A DNA stretch of 53,771 nucleotides from an uncultured Spirochaetaceae bacterium (GTDB lineage: Bacteria > Spirochaetota > Spirochaetia > Treponematales > Treponemataceae): contig CACZYY010000034.1 in NCBI GenBank assembly GCA_902785455.1, positions 1 to 53,771 on the forward strand, in the 5' to 3' direction. Under the pieces are notes generated by a model, which saw only the letters and a program-made list of their open reading frames with translations, did no database searches and was not told the DNA's origin. Both the position numbers and the translations under genes were made by a program. Shown piece by piece: positions 1-9,160 of the stretch. Every line of letters begins with the position of its first letter. Position 1 is the stretch's first letter.

Positions 1-2
1 TC

Positions 3-1358
3 CCGGAAGAAGTCTTTGGAATCGCATCAATGCTTTCATTCGCTTTGATTGACATCGGGCCGTTAAAATGGCTCGGCCTCACAGCTTCCGCAACAGTTTT
101 CGTCGTATTCCTTTATGTAATCGTTTTGATTCCTGTTTTGCTTTCATTCGGAAAGGACAAAACACCGGAACAGCTTACAAAAGATTCAAAAGTCCTGAAA
201 ACTGACCTGCGATTTGAAAGTTTCGGAAAATCTGTTCTCGCTCACAGCAAAAAAATCATGATAATCTGCATTGCAATGCTCGCTGTCTTTATTCCTGGAA
301 TTCCAAAAATGTACATCACACTGGATTATGTTCAGATGATGGGATTGAAGATTCCTTACATTCAGAGAATTGACAAATTGCAGAAAAGTCAGCTGGGAAG
401 CGTTTACTCTTACAAGATTCTTGTCGAGTACCCGGAAGCCGACGAATTCAAAAAGCCTGAGAGAATGTTCGCGCTGGAAAAACTTGAGGAAAAACTGGCA
501 GGATTAAGCCTTACACGAAAATGCAACGGAACGGCCAGAGTCAAATCAGTCCTCGACATCGTGAAGGAAACGCACCAGATGCTTAACGGCGACAAAAAAG
601 AATTCCACGTGATTCCAGAAAATCAGGATGAGCTTACGGAAGAACTGTTCCTTTATGAAATCACAGGCGGAGAACGGCTTTATGACTATCTGAACGAAGA
701 TTACAACACGGCTCATGTAGACGTTGACCTCGCATATTACGACGGAACTCAAATTTCTGAAAATGTAAGACTTGCCGAAAAAGCCGCAAAAGAATTGTTC
801 CCGGACGCAAAAGTAAACGTAATCGGAACCGTGGCAGAATTTGCAGAAATGAACGGAAAAATCGTAACAGGCGAACTTAAATCATTTATCGGCTCATTCA
901 TAATGATTGCAATTCTTCTGATTCTCGCTTTTGCCAGCATCGGAACTGGCTTAATCGGCATGATTCCGAACATTTCGCCAGTAATTGTTCTTGCGGGCAT
1001 TATGGGCTATTTCCACTTCCAGCTCGACATGATGACAATGACGATTATCCCGATGATTCTTGGTATTGCGGTTGATGATACGGTTCACTTTACAAACCAC
1101 GTCAAATACTTCTTTGAGCTTACAGGAAATTATTACGAGGCAATCATAAGGACCTTCAGGGAAATCGGAAAGTCAATGTTCATGACCACGCTGATAATCT
1201 GCGCGATGTTCGCAATCTATGTCACAAGCGTAATGAACACAATGCACCGCACAGGTCTGCTTGCAATAATCGGATTGAGCACAGCCTTGCTCGCCGATTA
1301 TCTTCTGACACCAGTTTTGATTTATCTGACAAAACCATTTGGAAAAGAAAATAAATGA
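3..1358 (+). CDS. RND-superfamily exporter, MMPL/HAE3 type (5' end missing)
   Basis: This is the C-terminal part of an inner-membrane RND transporter that uses the proton gradient to move lipids or hydrophobic compounds. The reading frame is open to the left edge, so the protein begins outside the window. Visible are a membrane segment near the left end, a second one (IMIICIAMLAVFIPGI), a periplasmic loop of about 200 residues, then a cluster of four to five membrane helices containing GIAVDDTVHF, the conserved acidic proton-relay type motif of MMPL domains. The stop codon overlaps the region just before the ribosome-binding site of the LolA-like gene, and with the beta-barrel gene behind it the three look like one export operon. 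Substrate unknown. Confidence 0.9.
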   Translation, partial: PEEVFGIASMLSFALIDIGPLKWLGLTASATVFVVFLYVIVLIPVLLSFGKDKTPEQLTKDSKVLKTDLRFESFGKSVLAHSKKIMIICIAMLAVFIPGIPKMYITLDYVQMMGLKIPYIQRIDKLQKSQLGSVYSYKILVEYPEADEFKKPERMFALEKLEEKLAGLSLTRKCNGTARVKSVLDIVKETHQMLNGDKKEFHVIPENQDELTEELFLYEITGGERLYDYLNEDYNTAHVDVDLAYYDGTQISENVRLAEKAAKELFPDAKVNVIGTVAEFAEMNGKIVTGELKSFIGSFIMIAILLILAFASIGTGLIGMIPNISPVIVLAGIMGYFHFQLDMMTMTIIPMILGIAVDDTVHFTNHVKYFFELTGNYYEAIIRTFREIGKSMFMTTLIICAMFAIYVTSVMNTMHRTGLLAIIGLSTALLADYLLTPVLIYLTKPFGKENK

Positions 1359-1372
1359 CAACGGAGGAAAAA

Positions 1373-2155
1373 ATGAAAAAACTTCTTATTAAATTACTTG
1401 CATCAGCAGCACTTTTATGCGCATCCCGCTCATATTCTCAGAGCGCATACGACATCATAAAGGCAAACCGTGATTTATACAAAGGCGACACGGCAGTCTA
1501 TCAGATGAAAATGACTCTGACTTCAAAAAGCGGCAAACCCCGAATCCGTGAAGTCGCCTATTATTTCAAGGATTACGGAACCACAGACAAAACAGTCATG
1601 GCTTTTCTAACTCCAAAAGATGTTGAGGGCGTGGGCTACCTTATGTGGGGCTACGATGAGGAAGGAAAGGACGACGACACCTGGCTTTACATGCCAAAAT
1701 CTGGAAATGAAAGGCGAATCTCAGGCTCAGACAAAGACAATTACTTTATGGGCACGGATTTTACTTACGACGACATAGGTGACAGGGAACTTTCAAAAGA
1801 TGACTTCAAACTTCTGGGCGAGGAAGAAATCGAAGGCGTTGCCTGCTGGAAAATCGAATGCATTCCGCACGACAAAACCGAGCGGTCAAGCCGAAGAATC
1901 TACTGGTTTAGAAAAGACAGCTATGTCTGTCAGAAAGGCGAACTTTACAATCGTCAGGGCAAACTGGAGCGGGTTCTTACCATGAGCGGAATCGAGCAGA
2001 TTGACGGAATCTGGACAGTCAAGATGATGCACATGGAAAATCTCGCTTCCGGTCATTCAACTTTGCTTGAAACAAAGAACATTACTTACAATCAGCCTTT
2101 GAGCGATTCAATGTTCACGGTCGCGGAGCTTAAAAAAGGTCGTATCGGAAGATAA
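1373..2155 (+). CDS. Outer membrane lipoprotein-sorting (LolA-like) protein
   Basis: A secreted protein of about 260 residues with an N-terminal signal peptide (MKKLLIKLLASAALLCASRS) and a LolA-like half-barrel fold, seen in segments such as VMAFLTPKDVEGVGYLMWGY, DDTWLYMPKSGNERRISGSD and FMGTDFTYDDI. Proteins of this family are encoded beside MMPL-type RND exporters and probably carry the exported lipid or lipoprotein across the periplasm. The start is placed at 1373, six codons into the longest frame, because GGAGG lies just upstream and the next residues form the signal peptide. The context with the exporter before and a beta-barrel after supports a trans-envelope pathway; the cargo is not known. 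Confidence 0.88.
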   Translation: MKKLLIKLLASAALLCASRSYSQSAYDIIKANRDLYKGDTAVYQMKMTLTSKSGKPRIREVAYYFKDYGTTDKTVMAFLTPKDVEGVGYLMWGYDEEGKDDDTWLYMPKSGNERRISGSDKDNYFMGTDFTYDDIGDRELSKDDFKLLGEEEIEGVACWKIECIPHDKTERSSRRIYWFRKDSYVCQKGELYNRQGKLERVLTMSGIEQIDGIWTVKMMHMENLASGHSTLLETKNITYNQPLSDSMFTVAELKKGRIGR

Positions 2156-2175
2156 ACACAAGAGGCAGACTGAAA

Positions 2176-3465
2176 ATGAAAAAAAATCTGTTTACATTCA
2201 GTCTGCTGTGTTCGGTTTTTCTGGCGCAGCAGGCTTTTTCACAAGAAATAAAATTCGGTGGATTTGTTGACACATTCCATTCAGCGCAAATCTTTAAGCC
2301 GGAATTTGATTCAGACGGGAGCGATGGCAAAAATTCAGACCGAAAACTCCTTGATTCACGCACGCGCTCAGAGTTTGAATTACAGGCTTATAATGAAAAC
2401 GTAAGCATGTTCTGTTCGGTCGGGGCAAGCTACGACGCCGTATGCAAAAGCCGCTCGGAATTCTATTTAAAGGAAGCGTACATTGATTTTGGAAACGATT
2501 GGGCAAGCCTGAGAACTGGCAGACAAATCATAATCTGGGGAAAAGCGGACGGAGTTCAGATTGTGGACATAATTTGCCCGCAGGACAATAGAACTCTGGC
2601 AGGCTCCAGCATAAAAGACAAAAGAATCGCAGTTGATGCGGCTCTTCTCAACCTTCACTCGGAAATGTTCGCGCTTGATTTGGTTGCGGTTCCTGTTTTT
2701 ACACCCGCGAAAATGCCAGTGGAAAAGGACAATCCTTTGAATCCGATATTTTTTCCGTCAAAATCAGGCAAGGCGCCGATTATCTGGAGCGATGAAGAAA
2801 AACTTGACTTCGACCTGAAAAACATGCAGGGTGGCGCAAGATTTTCAGCATGGCTCCCATTCGCAGATTTTGCCGCAAGTTTTTACACCGGGCTTGATCA
2901 CGACGCTGCTTACACAACAAGCCTTACAGAATCAGGAATTCAAATGACTGGCGAGCACAAACGGCTTTGGATGGCAGGACTTGAAACGGCAATTCCAGCC
3001 GGAAGTTTTGTTTTGCGTGCTGAGTCAGCTTTTATCAAAGGACGAAACTTCACTGGCAAGAAATGGGAGAACATGACTTGCAAGCCTGTCGATTCAAATC
3101 AGATTTGCGCGCTCGCAGGCTTTGACTGGAACGGCGGAGGATTCACAATCACAGCCCAATATATAGAAGATATTATTCTTGATTTCAACAAAGATGAGTT
3201 CGAAAGAAAGAGACGGCTTCCAAAAGCGACATTAAGCGTAGAAAAATCCTTTTTGAATGATTTAATGACTCTCAATTTTTCGGGTGCGATAAATCTCAAC
3301 GACAAAGACTGCGCCCTCTGCCCTTCCGCCGAATACGCAATCAGCGATTCCCTCAAAATAAAAGGCGGCGCGGACATTTACACAAAAGGCACAGACAAAG
3401 CCAGCACTTACGGAAAGTTAAAAGAAGCAAGCTGCGGCTACTTCAGGCTGACATATTCATTCTAA
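2176..3465 (+). CDS. Outer-membrane beta-barrel protein, DUF1302-like
   Basis: A 429-residue protein with a signal peptide ending near AFSQ and alternating hydrophobic/polar strands typical of an outer-membrane barrel. The segment LRTGRQIIIWGKADGVQIVD resembles the conserved GrQ.i.WG.ad motif of DUF1302-type porin-like proteins, and the chain ends in an aromatic residue (LTYSF), as expected for BAM-assembled barrels. It follows the LolA-like gene after about 20 bases and shares its direction, so it is likely the outer-membrane end of the RND exporter system. The family assignment is by motif memory, and function beyond export is unproven. Confidence 0.78.
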   Translation: MKKNLFTFSLLCSVFLAQQAFSQEIKFGGFVDTFHSAQIFKPEFDSDGSDGKNSDRKLLDSRTRSEFELQAYNENVSMFCSVGASYDAVCKSRSEFYLKEAYIDFGNDWASLRTGRQIIIWGKADGVQIVDIICPQDNRTLAGSSIKDKRIAVDAALLNLHSEMFALDLVAVPVFTPAKMPVEKDNPLNPIFFPSKSGKAPIIWSDEEKLDFDLKNMQGGARFSAWLPFADFAASFYTGLDHDAAYTTSLTESGIQMTGEHKRLWMAGLETAIPAGSFVLRAESAFIKGRNFTGKKWENMTCKPVDSNQICALAGFDWNGGGFTITAQYIEDIILDFNKDEFERKRRLPKATLSVEKSFLNDLMTLNFSGAINLNDKDCALCPSAEYAISDSLKIKGGADIYTKGTDKASTYGKLKEASCGYFRLTYSF

Positions 3466-3507
3466 GAAAATCTTTTCAAAACAAATCAAAATTTTCAGAA
3501 TACTCCA

Positions 3508-3549
3508 TTGACATTTATATTTAACATTGTTAAATTATCAGTGTTAAAT
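3508..3549 (+). promoter_or_regulatory. tetR promoter with overlapping palindromic operator
   Basis: TTGACA (3508-3513) and TAAATT (3531-3536) are separated by 17 bases. A perfect 17-base palindrome, ATTTAACA-T-TGTTAAAT (3519-3535), covers the spacer and most of the -10 box. The half-site TGTTAAAT recurs at 3542-3549. This is the layout expected for an autorepressed TetR gene. Confidence 0.72.
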
Positions 3550-3568
3550 AAATATCAGTGGAGTCACA

Positions 3569-4162
3569 ATGCGAAATCCAAATCCAAACATAATGCCGCT
3601 AATAAAACAGCGAACCCTCGAATTGTTAATGGAAAAAAATCCAGAGCAAATCGGAATGAGGGACATTGCCCAAAGCTGTGGCATTACGGCAACAAGTATC
3701 TACCACTATTACAAAGACAAGGACAAGCTTTTTCAGGCTATTTCCCTGGATTGTCTCTACGAGCTCAACGAAAAAATAAAGGCGGCGTCTCAAAAAGGAG
3801 ATTCAATCAAAGCCCAAACTCAAAACGCAATTTCTGCATTCCGCGACTGGTGTTTTGAAAATCCCCGGCTTTCCCTCCTTGTGATGGAAGGAATCAAATC
3901 CGCGGATGATGCTAGCCCTGAGCTAATCGAAGAATACTATGTCTGTAACCGAACAGGCGAAGAGCTTCTCAAAAAAGCAATCGCGCAGGGCATGGCACAT
4001 TCAGAAAATCCCCGGCTAGACGTTGGCATTCTTGTCTCAGGCTTGTGGGGCTGCATCGAGTCAGTTCTGCTCAAAAAAAGTGACGTGGAATACTGGGAAA
4101 ACAACAGGACATTCACAGACAGATTCATCAGCTTGTGGATGGATTCAATTTTTGAAAAATAA
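3569..4162 (+). CDS. TetR/AcrR family transcriptional regulator
   Basis: A 197-residue DNA-binding repressor. The N-terminal helix-turn-helix is clear (MRDIAQSCGITATSIYHYYK, around residues 30-50), followed by the KDKLFQAI linker and a helical ligand-binding C-terminal half with no recognisable specificity. GGAG lies before the ATG. The gene is downstream of the RND/LolA/barrel cluster and has its own promoter with an overlapping palindrome, so it probably represses itself and may also control the exporter genes or the DUF2271 gene 19 bases downstream. The inducer cannot be read from the sequence. Confidence 0.92.
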   Translation: MRNPNPNIMPLIKQRTLELLMEKNPEQIGMRDIAQSCGITATSIYHYYKDKDKLFQAISLDCLYELNEKIKAASQKGDSIKAQTQNAISAFRDWCFENPRLSLLVMEGIKSADDASPELIEEYYVCNRTGEELLKKAIAQGMAHSENPRLDVGILVSGLWGCIESVLLKKSDVEYWENNRTFTDRFISLWMDSIFEK

Positions 4163-4181
4163 TTAATTATAAGGAAGAAAT

Positions 4182-4820
4182 ATGAAAAAAATTACATCAA
4201 TCATCGCCCTTCTCGCTTTGGGAACGGCATCAATCTTTGCAAGGGAAGTCACAATTTCTGTTGGAGTCGGTGAAAGCTGGAAAGGCAGACACGGGCCTCA
4301 GTTCGCAATCTGGCTTGAAGATACGGAAGGAAATTACATAAGCACACTTTACGCAACAAAAAAAGCAAGCAAAAAAAGCTGGATTTTCGCCCCGAAAGAA
4401 GGCCGTCCAGAAAGTCTTCCTGTATGGTACCATGCTTCAAAACAGGATCCACGCAAAGGAAAAGAAGCCAAAAAAGCAAACGCAGCCCTGGAGCTTGATG
4501 CGGTTACAAGCGCAACCCCAAAAGGCGGAATCGTCTTCAATTCAGAAATTCCAGACTCTAAATGCCTCATAAAAGCTGAATTCAACGTCAGTTTTGATTA
4601 CAACGAATTTTACACAAAGGAAAACTCAACTGACAACGGCCAGCCATCCTTAGTTTATGCAGCGGTAATTTCAGAATCAGAAAGCGAGGAAGTAAAACTT
4701 GCATACACAGGAACAGGCTCGCTTGACGGCTCTGACGGCAAAATCTACACGGATACTCAGGGGCTCACGACAGCCACCTCAATCGTAAAACTCACAACGG
4801 TCTCATTTCCAAAGGAATAA
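4182..4820 (+). CDS. Periplasmic DUF2271-like protein
   Basis: A 212-residue exported protein with a signal peptide cleaved near IFAR. The body has the DUF2271 pattern: GPQFAIWLEDTEGNYISTL, then the KKSW and LPVWYHAS segments and DAVTSATPKGG. Members of this family are usually encoded with flavin-transfer or PepSY membrane redox proteins; here the partner is a flavodoxin-like gene just downstream. It follows tetR by 19 bases with its own ribosome-binding site (AAGGAAG), so it may belong to the TetR regulon. Biochemical role unknown. Confidence 0.7.
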   Translation: MKKITSIIALLALGTASIFAREVTISVGVGESWKGRHGPQFAIWLEDTEGNYISTLYATKKASKKSWIFAPKEGRPESLPVWYHASKQDPRKGKEAKKANAALELDAVTSATPKGGIVFNSEIPDSKCLIKAEFNVSFDYNEFYTKENSTDNGQPSLVYAAVISESESEEVKLAYTGTGSLDGSDGKIYTDTQGLTTATSIVKLTTVSFPKE

Positions 4821-4832
4821 AATTAAAGAAAA

Positions 4833-4864
4833 TTCGAAAAACTGAATTTTTCGAGATTTCCTTA
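4833..4864. repeat. Short palindromic repeat, TTCGAAAAACTGAA type, copy 1
   Basis: TCGAAAAA (4834-4841) pairs with TTTTTCGA (4847-4854) around a five-base loop. Apart from three mismatches the 32 bases recur at 19166-19197. Here it lies between the DUF2271 and flavodoxin-like genes and could act as an RNA hairpin between them. Confidence 0.65.
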
Positions 4865-4876
4865 AGAGGTAAACTC

Positions 4877-5440
4877 ATGAACATTTTAATACTGAACGGA
4901 AGTCCGCGTAAAAACGGAAAAATCTCGCAGCTTCTTCACACCGCCGAAAAATCCCTGCTCGAAAAGGGAAATTTCGTAACTTTTGTTGATGTTTCTTCTA
5001 TTGAATTCAAACCTTGTATCGGCTGTATGGCCTGCCGTTCAAAAGGAAGTTGCATTCTTCCACAAGATGACGCCCATAAAATCGCCGAAGAAATCAAAAA
5101 CTGCGACAGCATCATCGTGGGAAGCCCTGTCTACTGGGGCAACATGAACGGTTATCTGAAATGTCTTTTTGACAGGCTCGTAGGAGTCATGATGGGAGAA
5201 TCAAAACACGGCATGCCGATTCCACTTCACAAAGGCAAAAAAGCCGTAATCATCACAAGCTGCACCACGCCTTTTCCTTTCAACATCCTTGCAGGCCAGA
5301 CAACAAAAGCCGAAAAAGCCATCAAAGAAATCCTGGGCTACTCAGGCTTCAAAGTTCATGCAAAAATCCGGCTCGCTGGCACAAAAGGCATGAAAGAAGT
5401 GCCGAAAAAAATCCTGAAAAAGGCAGCCAAAATATTTTAA
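4877..5440 (+). CDS. Flavodoxin-like NAD(P)H-dependent oxidoreductase / iron-sulfur flavoprotein
   Basis: A 187-residue cytoplasmic flavoprotein. The N-terminus carries the FMN phosphate-binding loop (NGSPRKNGKISQLL), followed by a cysteine cluster C47-x2-C50-x2-C53-x5-C59 typical of iron-sulfur flavoproteins, and the FMN-contact motif GSPVYWGNMNGYLKCLFDR. It likely transfers electrons between a nicotinamide or ferredoxin donor and an unidentified acceptor. It is preceded by AAGAGG and a palindromic repeat, and may be co-transcribed with the DUF2271 gene. Whether all four cysteines bind a cluster cannot be judged from sequence alone. Confidence 0.85.
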   Translation: MNILILNGSPRKNGKISQLLHTAEKSLLEKGNFVTFVDVSSIEFKPCIGCMACRSKGSCILPQDDAHKIAEEIKNCDSIIVGSPVYWGNMNGYLKCLFDRLVGVMMGESKHGMPIPLHKGKKAVIITSCTTPFPFNILAGQTTKAEKAIKEILGYSGFKVHAKIRLAGTKGMKEVPKKILKKAAKIF

Positions 5441-5443
5441 TTC

Positions 5444-5480
5444 TTGCAAAATCCGCAATTCATGCTAAACTGAAATCCTT
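5444..5480 (+). promoter_or_regulatory. Esterase promoter, predicted leaderless start
   Basis: TTGCAA (5444-5449), 16 bases, then an extended -10 TGCTAAACT with the hexamer at 5466-5471. The expected transcription start lies about 5478, three bases before the ATG at 5481, and no Shine-Dalgarno sequence is present. Confidence 0.5.
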
Positions 5481-6386
5481 ATGAACGAAGAAAAGAAATC
5501 TTTGCAGGAAACAGTAAGCGAACTCCGCACAAAATGGGCATACTACGACAAAAAGCGTGACGAAAAACTCATCGTGCCAGAAAATATGGCAAATTTTTAC
5601 GATATTTCTTACGGTCCGCACGGTGAGAGCAACCTTTTGGACATCTACAAAACTTCTGACGTAAACCAAGCCCAGGCCACAATCGTGAACATCCACGGGG
5701 GAGCCTGGGTCTACGGAAGCAAGGAAGTCTACAAATTTTACTGCATGAGCCTTGCACTCCGGGGATTCACGGTGGTGAACATTAATTACCGTCTAGCCCC
5801 GGAAAATCTTTTCCCATCAGCCCTCGAAGACATCAATTCTGCCATCACTTTCATCGAAAAGCACGCAGGCGAATACTGCATCGACAAAGAAAAACTTGTT
5901 CTGGTGGGAGATTCTGCGGGTGCACAGCTGGCAAGCCATTACGCGGCAATCTTCACAAATCCTGATTTCGCAAAACTTTATGGATTTACCATTCCAAACG
6001 TAAAAATCAAGGCTGTGGGCTTAAACTGCGGCATCTACGATCCGAACACTCGCCTTCAAAACGACTTGGACGACATTTTCTGGGCTTACATCGGCCAAAA
6101 CACGGACATAAAAAGCAAAGATTTCCAGCAAAAAATCGACGTGCTCTCAAACATCACGCCGGATTTTCCGCCAGCATTCGTAATGAGCAGTCACAGGGAC
6201 TTTTTGCTTCCCCAAGCCCAGCCCATGTACGATTTGCTCAAAAGCAAGGGAATCGAAGCCGTCATAAAAATCTACGGTGCGCCAAACCGCAAGGACATCG
6301 GCCACGTTTTCCACGTAAACATTAATCTTCCCGAAGCAAAGCTCTGCAACGATGATGAATGTAACTTTTTCAGAAAATTTATTTAG
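5481..6386 (+). CDS. Alpha/beta hydrolase, hormone-sensitive-lipase-like esterase
   Basis: A 301-residue hydrolase without a signal peptide, so probably cytoplasmic. It has the oxyanion-hole motif HGGAW (residues 72-76), the nucleophile motif GDSAG with Ser145, a candidate acid at Asp240 (SSHRD) and His275 in the DIGH segment, completing a catalytic triad. The family cleaves carboxylic esters such as acetylated sugars or short acyl chains; the exact substrate cannot be inferred. It stands alone, with its own predicted leaderless promoter and a repeat-rich stretch behind it. Confidence 0.87.
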   Translation: MNEEKKSLQETVSELRTKWAYYDKKRDEKLIVPENMANFYDISYGPHGESNLLDIYKTSDVNQAQATIVNIHGGAWVYGSKEVYKFYCMSLALRGFTVVNINYRLAPENLFPSALEDINSAITFIEKHAGEYCIDKEKLVLVGDSAGAQLASHYAAIFTNPDFAKLYGFTIPNVKIKAVGLNCGIYDPNTRLQNDLDDIFWAYIGQNTDIKSKDFQQKIDVLSNITPDFPPAFVMSSHRDFLLPQAQPMYDLLKSKGIEAVIKIYGAPNRKDIGHVFHVNINLPEAKLCNDDECNFFRKFI

Positions 6387-6390
6387 GCGC

Positions 6391-6500
6391 AATCAACTTG
6401 CTAAGGGCTATCCGTGGTTCCGTGCTAGCCGCACTCCATTCCTCCGTTCGCTTGCGCTCTCTACGGAACCGCTTCCGCGGCCACTACTATCCCTGGCGGC
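6391..6500. repeat. GC-rich AATCAAC-type element, copy 1
   Basis: The 255 bases between the esterase and leuS hold no gene. This part starts with AATCAACTTGCTA and contains the inverted pair GGTTCCGT (6416-6423) and ACGGAACC (6463-6470). Its opening motif recurs at 28698 and 29537. A 16-base palindrome TTTCTATATATAGAAA follows at 6505-6520 and may help end the esterase transcript. Confidence 0.5.
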
Positions 6501-6575
6501 ATTATTTCTATATATAGAAAAACTTCTCCCTTTTTGATAGAATAATTTCACTTTTTATCTGTACATACTCGCGAA

Positions 6576-6604
6576 TCTGCGTTCATCTGCGTTCATCCGC
6601 GTCA
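6576..6604. repeat. Imperfect 10-base tandem repeat before leuS
   Basis: TCTGCGTTCA occurs twice in tandem (6576-6595), followed by a diverged third unit TCCGCGTCA. It sits a few bases before the leuS ribosome-binding site. Confidence 0.7.
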
Positions 6605-6615
6605 AAAAATTCAGG

Positions 6616-6651
6616 AGTTACAAATGTATCCTTAGTTACAAATGTATCCTT
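6616..6651 (+). repeat. 18-bp tandem duplication spanning the leuS start codon
   Basis: The unit AGTTACAAATGTATCCTT is present twice without a mismatch (6616-6633, 6634-6651). The first copy follows AGGAG (6613-6617) and its ATG (6624) reads Met-Tyr-Pro-stop. The second copy carries the leuS ATG (6642) but has no ribosome-binding site of its own. Confidence 0.92.
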
Positions 6652-9125
6652 TTAAAACAATTGAGCCTAAATGGCAGAAATACTGGGACGAGCACAAGAC
6701 TTTCCGTGCTGTAGAGGACGAAAACGTTCCAAAAGAAAAACGACGTTACATTCTTGACATGTTCCCTTACCCAAGCGGTGCGGGCCTTCATGTTGGTCAT
6801 CCGGAAGGCTACACAGCTACCGACATTTACTCACGATTTTTGCGCATGAACGGCTACAATGTCCTTCATCCGATGGGATATGATGCATTCGGTCTTCCTG
6901 CCGAAAACTATGCTATCAAAACAGGCACTCACCCTGCTACTACCACTTACGAGAATATCGCACACTTCACAGAGCAGATTAAGGCGCTCGGTTTCAGCTA
7001 CGACTGGGATCGTCAGGTAATCACTTGCGGCCCGGACTACTACAAATGGACTCAGTGGATTTTCCTTCAGCTCTACAAAAAAGGCCTGGCTTATGAGACA
7101 GACACACCAATCAACTGGTGCCCAAGCTGTCTCACGGGTCTTGCAAACGAGGAAGTAAAAGAAGGCAAATGTGAGCGATGTGGTGCCGTCGTAACACACA
7201 AAACAATCCGCCAGTGGATTCTCAAAATCACAGCCTATGCAGACCGCCTGCTCGAAGATTTGGAAGGCTTGGACTGGCCAGAGAGCGTAAAGGCAATGCA
7301 GCGAAACTGGATTGGTCGCTCAGAAGGTGCCGAAGTCAACTTCACCGTTGCCGACAAAGACGGAAAGCCGACCGACCAGAAGCTCACAGTCTACACAACA
7401 CGATGCGACACTCTCTTCGGTGCTACCTACATGGTAATCTCTCCTGAGCACAAACTTGTAAAAACTCTCACAACTCCAGAGCAGAAAGAAGCCGTCGAAA
7501 AATATATCGATGAGGCAGCAAAAAAATCTGACCTTGAGCGCACTGACCTTGCAAAAGACAAGACAGGTGTATTCAGCGGAAGCTATGCAATCAACCCTGT
7601 AAACGGCAAGCTTATTCCAATCTGGATTGCAGACTATGTTCTTATTTCTTACGGAACAGGCGCAATCATGGCCGTTCCTGCCCACGACACACGAGACTGG
7701 GATTTCGCAAAAAAATTCAACCTTCCAATCATCGAAGTCCTCAAGAGCGAAGTTGACGTTCAGAAACAAGCATGGACAGAAGACGGAATTCACGTAAATT
7801 CAGAATTCCTGAACGGTCTCAACAAAAAAGACGCAATCGCAAAGATGCTCGAATTCCTGGGCGAAAAGGGAATCGGCAAAAAAGCAGTAAACTACAAGCT
7901 CCGCGACTGGGTATTCAGCCGCCAGCGATACTGGGGCGAGCCTATTCCTCTGGTTCACTGTCCTGACTGTGGCATCGTTCCAATCCCGGAAGAAGAGCTT
8001 CCTCTTGAATTGCCAAACGTCAAGACATATCAGCCGACTGGAACCGGTGAGTCGCCACTGGCAGGAATCGATTCATGGGTAAACTGCAAGTGTCCGAAAT
8101 GCGGAAAGCCAGCCCGCCGCGAGACAAACACAATGCCTCAGTGGGCAGGAAGCTGCTGGTACTATTTGCGTTACATCGATCCTACGAACACAAAATGCTT
8201 TGCTGACAAGGCCAAAGAAAGCTACTGGATGCCGGTTGACTTGTATGTAGGTGGTGCTGAACACGCAGTTCTTCACCTTCTCTACGCCCGATTCTGGCAC
8301 AAAGTTCTTTATGATCTGGGAGTTGTCTCAACAAAAGAGCCGTTCCAGCGTCTTATCAACCAGGGCATGATTACTTCATTTGCCTTCCAGCGAAAGAACA
8401 AGTCTCTCGTTCCAACTGACATGGTTGACGAGCGCGACGGAAAGTTCTATTCAAAAGAAGACGGCGAAGAGCTTGAGCGCGTAATCGCAAAAATGAGTAA
8501 ATCGCTCAAAAACGTCGTAAACCCAGACGAAATGATTAAGAACTACGGTGCAGATTCAGTCCGAATGTACGAGATGTTCATGGGACCGCTCACAGTTAGT
8601 AAACCATGGAACACACAGGGCCTTATTGGCGTTAACCGCTTCCTCGACAAAATCTGGACTTTGAGCGAAAAGCCATTGAACGACACAGATATCCGCGGAA
8701 AGCTCGACAAAAACCTGGCTTCACTCCGAAAGACATACGCAAAAACTGTCAAAAAGGTCACAGAGGACACAAACAACCTCGACTTCAACGTAGCGATTTC
8801 TCAGATGATGATTTTCGTGAACGAAGCAAGCAAATTCGACTCACTTCCACGCGAAATGTGGGAAGGATTCGTTCTCAAAGAAAGCTGTGCTTACGCAAAA
8901 TGGCCTGAGTTCAGCGAAGAGTTCTGCAAGGACGACACAAAAGAGTTCCCGGTCATGATTAACGGTAAGCTCCGTGCAAAATTCGAAGCCGCCGCCGACA
9001 CGGACAACGCAACTCTTGAAGCAATGGCAAAAGAAACCGAAGGCTTCAAAAAGTTCACCGAAGGAAAGACGGTCGCAAAGATTATCGTCGTTCCAGGCAA
9101 GTTGGTTAACGTTGTTGTCAAATAA
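6642..9125 (+). CDS. leuS: Leucyl-tRNA synthetase
   Basis: An 827-residue cytoplasmic class I synthetase that charges tRNA-Leu. The HIGH signature is HVGH (residues 50-53) in the usual [16 protein letters not shown] context, and the KMSKS loop is at 617-621. Two cysteine knuckles (CPSC...CERC near residue 165 and CPDC...CPKC near 450) flank the CP1 editing domain, in which [19 protein letters not shown] is the conserved editing-site segment. Length is usual for bacterial LeuRS. The start is unusual: the ribosome-binding site serves a three-codon upstream frame created by a tandem duplication, so leuS is probably translated by reinitiation after the TAG at 6633. It is followed by a strong terminator-like repeat. 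Confidence 0.98.
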   Translation: MYPFKTIEPKWQKYWDEHKTFRAVEDENVPKEKRRYILDMFPYPSGAGLHVGHPEGYTATDIYSRFLRMNGYNVLHPMGYDAFGLPAENYAIKTGTHPATTTYENIAHFTEQIKALGFSYDWDRQVITCGPDYYKWTQWIFLQLYKKGLAYETDTPINWCPSCLTGLANEEVKEGKCERCGAVVTHKTIRQWILKITAYADRLLEDLEGLDWPESVKAMQRNWIGRSEGAEVNFTVADKDGKPTDQKLTVYTTRCDTLFGATYMVISPEHKLVKTLTTPEQKEAVEKYIDEAAKKSDLERTDLAKDKTGVFSGSYAINPVNGKLIPIWIADYVLISYGTGAIMAVPAHDTRDWDFAKKFNLPIIEVLKSEVDVQKQAWTEDGIHVNSEFLNGLNKKDAIAKMLEFLGEKGIGKKAVNYKLRDWVFSRQRYWGEPIPLVHCPDCGIVPIPEEELPLELPNVKTYQPTGTGESPLAGIDSWVNCKCPKCGKPARRETNTMPQWAGSCWYYLRYIDPTNTKCFADKAKESYWMPVDLYVGGAEHAVLHLLYARFWHKVLYDLGVVSTKEPFQRLINQGMITSFAFQRKNKSLVPTDMVDERDGKFYSKEDGEELERVIAKMSKSLKNVVNPDEMIKNYGADSVRMYEMFMGPLTVSKPWNTQGLIGVNRFLDKIWTLSEKPLNDTDIRGKLDKNLASLRKTYAKTVKKVTEDTNNLDFNVAISQMMIFVNEASKFDSLPREMWEGFVLKESCAYAKWPEFSEEFCKDDTKEFPVMINGKLRAKFEAAADTDNATLEAMAKETEGFKKFTEGKTVAKIIVVPGKLVNVVVK

Positions 9126-9160
9126 CGAAGCAAGTTCAGCGTAAAAGAAAGCTTTTAAAT

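Noticed and set aside
3508-3858. 116-residue frame overlapping the tetR promoter
   Set aside because: It starts at the promoter's -35 box and overlaps tetR out of frame; its composition looks random.
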